Assembly: GCA_019637155.1 (NCBI GenBank)
Contig: JAHBWE010000001.1
Span: forward strand, 124,001 to 188,000
DNA from: Labilithrix sp.
GTDB taxonomy: Bacteria > Myxococcota_A > Polyangia > Polyangiales > Polyangiaceae
Reading direction: 5' to 3'
DNA length: 64,000 nucleotides
Each line of letters begins with the position of its first letter. Within the stretch, counting starts at the first letter, position 1. Positions 60,162-64,000 of this stretch are shown here, in pieces. Position numbers and translations under genes: made by a program. The notes under the pieces are model-generated. The model was not told the DNA's origin, made no database searches, and was given only the letters and a program-made list of their open reading frames with translations.

Positions 60162-60403
60162 GGCGGGGTGGGTGTCGGGCAAAGCGGCATCTACACGCTC
60201 TTTTCTTTGGCGCGCACGACTCTCCAGCACGCTGCAACGCCTTCGGTATGCGGCGTCGCGAGGATCAGCCTTTCGCTCCGCATCGCGCCCGCATTCCAGC
60301 CAAGGCTCCATCACCGAGTCCACCACCCAGCACCCGGTCCGGAAGAAAATCGACCGACGGCGTCATATGCGCGAGAGGGCTCGTTCACCCATTCGCGAAC
60401 ACC

Positions 60404-61225
60404 ATGCAGACGCCCTCGAAGCTCCTCGCCCTCGTCCTCTTCCTCCTCCTCGCCGCCGGTTGTGCGCAGAAGTCGGAGCCGGCCGCCGCCGCCGCTTCGC
60501 ACGCGGGCGCGTCCGAGGTCGCGGTGAACGCGCCGCCGTCGGCGGAGCGGTCGCGCATCGTGACGATGGACATGACGATCACGGTCGACCGCTTCGACGA
60601 CGCGCTCGCCGAGCTGCGCGCCTCCGTCGATCGCGCCGGCGGCTACGTCTCGGACATGCACGCGCAGGGGGCGAAGGGGGGAGAGACCGCGCGCCTCGAG
60701 ATCCGCGTCCCCGCCGATCGCGCGCAGAACGTCCGCGGATCGCTCGCGGCGCTCGGCGAGATCACGAACGCGACGGAGAAGGTCGAGGACGTCACCGAGC
60801 AACGCGCCGACCTCGAGGCGCGGCTCGCGAACACGAAGGTGCAGGAGAAGCGCCTCCTCGAGATCATGGCCAACAAGTCGGGCTCGATCGCGGACCTCGT
60901 CGAGACGGAGAAGGAGCTCGCGCGCGTCCGCGAGAACGTCGAGCGCCTCGAGGCGCAGCAGCGCTCGCTGAAGGGGAAGGTCGACCTCGCCACGATCCAC
61001 GTCACGCTCGAGTCGCGCTCGACCCCGGCGTGGAAGACCCCCGGCAAGAGCCTCGCCGGCGCAGCGAAGGCCGGCACCGACGGCGCATGCGCCGCCTTCG
61101 TCTACGGCGCGATGGCCTTCCTCGCCGTCGCCCCGACCATCCTCCCCATCGCCGCCGCCATCGGCGCCCTCGTCCTCTTCCTCCGCCGCCGCCGCACCTC
61201 CCAGCTCACCGCGGCGACGGGTTGA
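60404..61225 (+). CDS. DUF4349 lipoprotein
   Basis: About 273 residues. Lipobox LLLAAGC (Cys about 18), linker, DUF4349 domain (SRIVTMDMTITVDRFDDAL, VSDMHAQGAKGGETARLEIR, RVPADRAQNVRGSL-like) with a coiled coil in the middle (VEDVTEQRADLEARLAN, RVRENVERLEAQQRSL) and a C-terminal TM helix (about 235-262, AMAFLAVAPTILPIAAAIGALVLF shown in part) then an Arg-rich end. Family function is unknown; the layout recalls membrane-stress proteins. The 242 bp before it hold nothing recognised: no clear gene, slightly lower GC. Confidence 0.85.
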   Translation: MQTPSKLLALVLFLLLAAGCAQKSEPAAAAASHAGASEVAVNAPPSAERSRIVTMDMTITVDRFDDALAELRASVDRAGGYVSDMHAQGAKGGETARLEIRVPADRAQNVRGSLAALGEITNATEKVEDVTEQRADLEARLANTKVQEKRLLEIMANKSGSIADLVETEKELARVRENVERLEAQQRSLKGKVDLATIHVTLESRSTPAWKTPGKSLAGAAKAGTDGACAAFVYGAMAFLAVAPTILPIAAAIGALVLFLRRRRTSQLTAATG

Positions 61226-61326
61226 CGCGCCGCCGTCGCGCCTCCCAGCTCGCCGCGGTGGCTGTGATGCGCCGCCGCCCATCGCGGCTTGCCGCGCTCG
61301 CCGGTTGATGAGAGCGTGCGCGTGCG

Positions 61327-61827
61327 ATGCGGGAGGAGCTCGCGGCGTTGCATGAAGCGAGCTTCGGTTGGGCGCTCGCGTGCTGCGCGCGCGACCGCGA
61401 GCTCGCCGCGGACGTGCTGCAGGACGCGTACTGCCGCGTGCTCGACGGCCGCGCCCGCTACGACCAGCGCTCCGCGTTCAAGACCTGGCTCTTCGGCGTC
61501 ATCCGCTTCACCGCGCGCGAGCACCGGCGCTGGGGCGTCTTGCGGCTCTCGCGGCGCTCCGAGCACGAGCCCGCCGACGTCGTCGATCCGCGGCGCGCCC
61601 CCGACTCCGAGGCCGGCGCGCGCGAACGCGCCGCGCAGCTCGCGCGCGCGCTCACCAAGCTCGCCGACCGGCAGCGCGAGGTCATGCACCTCGTCTTCTA
61701 CGAAGACCTCAGCGTCGCCGAGGCGGCCGTGGTGATGGGCGTCTCGCTCGGCACCGCCCGCCAACACTACGACCGCGGCAAGCACATGCTCGCCGGGCTG
61801 CTCGAGAAAGAGGAGAAGGCACGATGA
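61327..61827 (+). CDS. ECF-type RNA polymerase sigma factor
   Basis: 166 residues. Sigma region 2 (about 10-75: LAADVLQDAYCRVLDGRARY, FKTWLFGVIRFTAREHRR) and region 4 (about 105-160: LTKLADRQREVMHLVFYED, VAEAAVVMGVSLGTARQHY). No region 3, hence ECF. Its stop overlaps the start of the downstream small membrane protein by 4 bp, the usual layout for a sigma/anti-sigma pair. Confidence 0.95.
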   Translation: MREELAALHEASFGWALACCARDRELAADVLQDAYCRVLDGRARYDQRSAFKTWLFGVIRFTAREHRRWGVLRLSRRSEHEPADVVDPRRAPDSEAGARERAAQLARALTKLADRQREVMHLVFYEDLSVAEAAVVMGVSLGTARQHYDRGKHMLAGLLEKEEKAR

Positions 61828-62156
61828 ACGACGAAGAGCTCCGCCGCCGCTTCGCCGAGCTGAAACGCGCGGACGCCGAGCGCGCCCCACCGTTCCGCAC
61901 CACGCGACCGCCGTCGCGCGTGAACCTCCTCTACGCCGCCATCCCCGCGCTCGCCGCCGCCGCGGTCCTGATCGTGTGGTGCGGCGCGCAGACGACCGCG
62001 AGCGCGCCGCCCGCGACCGCGCTCGCGCCAGCGCCATCGCCGCCCCCGCCGCCCCGCGTCGAGACCGCGGCCGCGTTGCCGCTCGACTTCCTCCTCGAGA
62101 CCGCGCCCACGCGCGTCCGCCTCGACGCCGATCCCATCGAAGGACTCCGCCCATGA
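61824..62156 (+). CDS. Small membrane protein, possible anti-sigma factor
   Basis: 110 residues. Charged N-terminal helix (MNDEELRRRFAELKRADAER, 20 residues), one TM (about 38-55, LLYAAIPALAAAAVLIVWC), then a periplasmic Ala/Pro linker and a short tail. Size, orientation (N-terminus inside, TM, short outside) and coupling to the sigma gene fit a minimal anti-sigma factor, but no zinc-binding anti-sigma motif (HxxxCxxC) is present. The stop overlaps the next ATG by 4 bp. Confidence 0.7.
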   Translation: MNDEELRRRFAELKRADAERAPPFRTTRPPSRVNLLYAAIPALAAAAVLIVWCGAQTTASAPPATALAPAPSPPPPPRVETAAALPLDFLLETAPTRVRLDADPIEGLRP

Positions 62157-62677
62157 AACGTCCGCGCGCATTTCTCCTCGTCCTCCTCCTCTTCGTCGTC
62201 GCCTGCGCGCAGAAGCGAGAGCCGCTCCCCGGCGACTCCGTCTCCGCCGACGGCGCCGTCACGCTCTCGCCCCCGCGCCTCAGCTCGTCGCCCGCGTCGG
62301 CGTCGCCGGCGGAGGGCCCGATCGAGACGCGCCTCTACCCGCCGGAGCTCGCGATGGAGCGGCAGATCGAGCTCGGCATCACCGAGGAGCAGAAGAAGGC
62401 GCTCATCACCGAGTCCGAGCGCGGCCACTCCGAGGTCCTCAAGTACCAGTGGGAGCTCGAGGCCGAGAAGGAGAAGCTCGTGAAGCTCCTCGAGCCCGAC
62501 ACCGTCGACGAAGCGAAGGTGAAGGACGCCGCCGCGCGCGTGATGGACCGCGAGACGAAGGTGAAGGCGGCCTACCTCACGATGCTCGTCCGCGTGAAGA
62601 ACGTCCTCACCCCCGAGCAGAAGACGAAGCTCCGCGAGCTGCGCGCGCAGCAAGCCCGCGGCGACGCGGGGCGCTGA
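62153..62677 (+). CDS. Periplasmic lipoprotein, CpxP/ZraP/LTxxQ-like
   Basis: 174 residues. Lipobox LLLFVVAC (Cys about 18), linker, then helical hairpin sequence: ELAMERQIELGITEEQKKAL, WELEAEKEKLVKLLEPDTVD, RVKNVLTPEQKTKLRELRAQ. The L-T-x-E-Q near the end is the LTxxQ hallmark of CpxP/Spy/ZraP-type envelope stress sensors. With the ECF sigma and the small membrane protein it would form an envelope-stress circuit: lipoprotein senses, membrane protein holds the sigma. ATG overlaps the upstream stop by 4 bp. Confidence 0.82.
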   Translation: MKRPRAFLLVLLLFVVACAQKREPLPGDSVSADGAVTLSPPRLSSSPASASPAEGPIETRLYPPELAMERQIELGITEEQKKALITESERGHSEVLKYQWELEAEKEKLVKLLEPDTVDEAKVKDAAARVMDRETKVKAAYLTMLVRVKNVLTPEQKTKLRELRAQQARGDAGR

Positions 62678-62679
62678 CC

Positions 62680-63744
62680 GTGCGCCGCGTCCTCCTCCTC
62701 CTCCTCGCGATCGCGCTCTTTACCGCGTGCCGTCCCGCGGCCGCGCCCGCGCCCACCTCGGAGCCGCCGCGCATCTCGTACCTCGGACGCGTCGACGTGA
62801 GCGATCCCGGCGGACCCCGCCTGTCCTGGGGCGGGACGCAGGTCGTCGTGCGGTTCGAAGGGACCGCGCTCTCCCTCACGCTCGCGGAGCGCGGCGAGAG
62901 CCGCTACGAGGTCGCGATCGACGGAGCGCCCGCGGGCGAGCCGTTCGCGCCGAAGGAAGGCACGCACACCTATCCGATCGCGAAGGGCCTCCCGCCCGGC
63001 GTCCACGTCGTCGTCCTGACGCGCCGGACCGAGCCGAAGGTCGGCGTCACGCAGCTCCGTGCGTTCGCGTTCCCGGACGGCGGCCGGCTCCTCGCGCCCC
63101 CCGCCGAGCCGGCGCGGCGGATCGAGCTCCTCGGCGACTCGGAGATGACCGGCTACGGCATCGAGTGCGCGACGCCGGCCGCGTCGTTCAGCGCCGAGAC
63201 CGAGAACGCGACCAAGGCCTATCCGTCGCTCGTGGCGCGGACGCTCGCCGCCGACGCGCACGTCCTCGCGTACTCCGGGAAAGGTGTATACCGCAACGAT
63301 CCGCCGGAGGGCCCGCCGTTCGCGACGTACTACCGGCAGGCGGTCCCGCCCGCGGCGTGGAGGGCGAACGTCGTGTGGATCGCGCTCGGCGGGAACGACT
63401 ACGCGCCGCACGGCGGCCCGCCCGATCGCGAGGTGTTCGCGGCGGCGTATCGTGAGCTCGTCGACCTCGCGCGCGCGCGGAGCCCGGACGCGCAGATCGT
63501 CCTCGCGGTCCCCGCCGGCGTGAGCGACGCGTATCCGGAGGGCTTCGCCGCGCGCACCAACGTCCGCGCGGTCGTAAGCTCCATCGCCCGAGAGCGCGGC
63601 GACGCGAAGCTGCACGTCGCCGAGCTGCCGGAGGCGACGGAGGCCGATCGCACCGGCTGCGACGAGCACACCGGCGCCGCCTTCCAGGCGAAGCTCGCGT
63701 CGATCGCCGCCGCGAAGATCGCGGAGATCGCCGGCTGGAGGTAG
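62680..63744 (+). CDS. CE2-like carbohydrate esterase lipoprotein
   Basis: About 354 residues from a GTG start 2 bp after the preceding stop. Lipobox LFTAC (Cys about 16). N-terminal jelly roll (about 35-145; RISYLGRVDVSDPGGPRLSW, VVVRFEGTALSLTL) and a SGNH esterase domain with ELLGDSEMTGYG (nucleophile Ser), IALGGNDYAPHGGPP and the end DRTGCDEHTGAAFQ, with the D/H pair. This is the order seen in CE2 (GlcNAc/xylan deacetylases, as in EndA/CtCE2). It likely removes acetyl groups from a surface or exogenous polysaccharide. May belong to the ECF unit. Confidence 0.9.
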   Translation: MRRVLLLLLAIALFTACRPAAAPAPTSEPPRISYLGRVDVSDPGGPRLSWGGTQVVVRFEGTALSLTLAERGESRYEVAIDGAPAGEPFAPKEGTHTYPIAKGLPPGVHVVVLTRRTEPKVGVTQLRAFAFPDGGRLLAPPAEPARRIELLGDSEMTGYGIECATPAASFSAETENATKAYPSLVARTLAADAHVLAYSGKGVYRNDPPEGPPFATYYRQAVPPAAWRANVVWIALGGNDYAPHGGPPDREVFAAAYRELVDLARARSPDAQIVLAVPAGVSDAYPEGFAARTNVRAVVSSIARERGDAKLHVAELPEATEADRTGCDEHTGAAFQAKLASIAAAKIAEIAGWR

Positions 63745-63761
63745 CTCGCGCGGCGCGCCTG

Positions 63762-63790
63762 TTGACACTGACAAGGTCGGTTGCTCCGAT
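63762..63790 (+). promoter_or_regulatory. Possible promoter near window end
   Basis: Perfect -35 TTGACA (63762-63767), 17-bp spacer, weak -10 TCCGAT (63785-63790). It resembles the rpmI promoter at the -35 (TTGACACTG). It would serve a gene starting close by on the + strand. Confidence 0.35.
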
Positions 63791-63848
63791 CGAGCGCGAT
63801 GCACGTGGAGCGCCGCGTCCGCCCGACGACTCCGCACGGAGCGGCGCC

Positions 63849-64000
63849 TTGAGCGCGCTCGCGACGCTCGGCTCGGCCGGCGCGGGCTTCCGCACGGCGG
63901 GGAGCCACGAGGGGACCTCGCTCCGCGTGAGGATGGAGGGCGAGGCGAGCTACGACGTGCTCGACGCGCTCGGACGCGTGCTCGACGCCACCCACGACGA
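63849..64000 (+). CDS. Possible 5' end of a gene cut by the window end
   Basis: From TTG 63849 a frame stays open to base 64000 with protein-like content (LSALATLGSAGAGFRTAG, RVRMEGEASYDVLDALGRVL). Start codon and identity are uncertain; frame upstream is also open to 63762. No family recognised from about 50 residues. Confidence 0.3.
   Translation, partial: MSALATLGSAGAGFRTAGSHEGTSLRVRMEGEASYDVLDALGRVLDATHD

Noticed and set aside
60162..60403. Gene in the gap before the DUF4349 lipoprotein
   Set aside because: Frames here are short or lack start, SD and sensible codon use; no hits to known motifs.

Overview
The window is 64 kb of very GC-rich DNA. Codon third positions are strongly G/C, so almost every gene has long open shadow frames on the other strand. 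Gene content points to a Myxococcota (Polyangia/Sorangiineae-like) chromosome: a gene-dense chemosensory cluster, multi-domain two-component proteins, many lipoproteins with Pro/Ala-rich linkers after the lipobox, a WYL regulator, an Hsp70/J-protein pair and several orphan secreted proteins. The taxon is inferred from gene content and composition. No rRNA, tRNA, CRISPR array, phage or insertion sequence was found. The genes look chromosomal and are mostly housekeeping or signalling.

Layout. 1-601: 3' part missing of an ABC-2 type ATPase gene, minus strand. 622-9430 (minus): compact chemosensory operon MCP - cheW - cheR(TPR) - 37-codon repeat ORF - cheW - cheA(REC) - cheB - triple-REC histidine kinase, nearly all joined by 4-bp overlaps. 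9482-10459: lipoprotein with a degenerate formylglycine-generating-enzyme fold. 10463-12735 (minus): PhoR/PhoB-like two-component pair plus a DUF3293 protein. 12881-16055 (minus): aroE, xseA and a PH-domain membrane protein. 16107-17627: biotin carboxylase. 17625-18576: the only long non-coding stretch, holding a minisatellite of about 23 units followed by dispersed repeats. 18577-22541: membrane protein, metG, membrane protein. 22528-25836 (minus): GH94/GH161-like phosphorylase. 25954-27261 (minus): deoA. 27312-31570: haem c lipoprotein, WYL regulator, saccharopine-dehydrogenase-like reductase and a sulfatase-fold membrane protein.

31553-34428 (minus): four genes headed by a lipoprotein that carries the motif order of FAM20-type secretory kinases. 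34514-36964 (minus): SGNH lipoprotein, glutathione-transferase-like protein, coiled-coil protein. 37077-41896: PAS-HK-REC kinase, a TonB-dependent receptor with a TonB C-terminal domain fused at its N-terminus, and a lipoprotein. 42046-42607: rpmI-rplT with a clear promoter. 42707-43111 (minus): remnant of a nucleotidyltransferase-like gene. 43152-48434 (minus): class A PBP, VCBS-like protein, solute-binding-like protein. 48517-51168: three unknown genes. 51291-60161: gltB, gltD, a divergent Hsp70 and a small J-protein. 60404-61225: DUF4349 lipoprotein. 61327-63744: ECF sigma factor operon with a membrane protein, a CpxP/ZraP-like lipoprotein and a CE2-like esterase.

The points most worth following up are the FAM20-like secreted kinase candidate with its operon partners; the dispersed repeat families, several of which begin exactly at gene stop codons; in-frame repeat insertions inside chemosensory proteins, one of them in the ATP lid of CheA; and the lidless Hsp70 with a roughly 240-residue proline-rich insert next to its J-protein.
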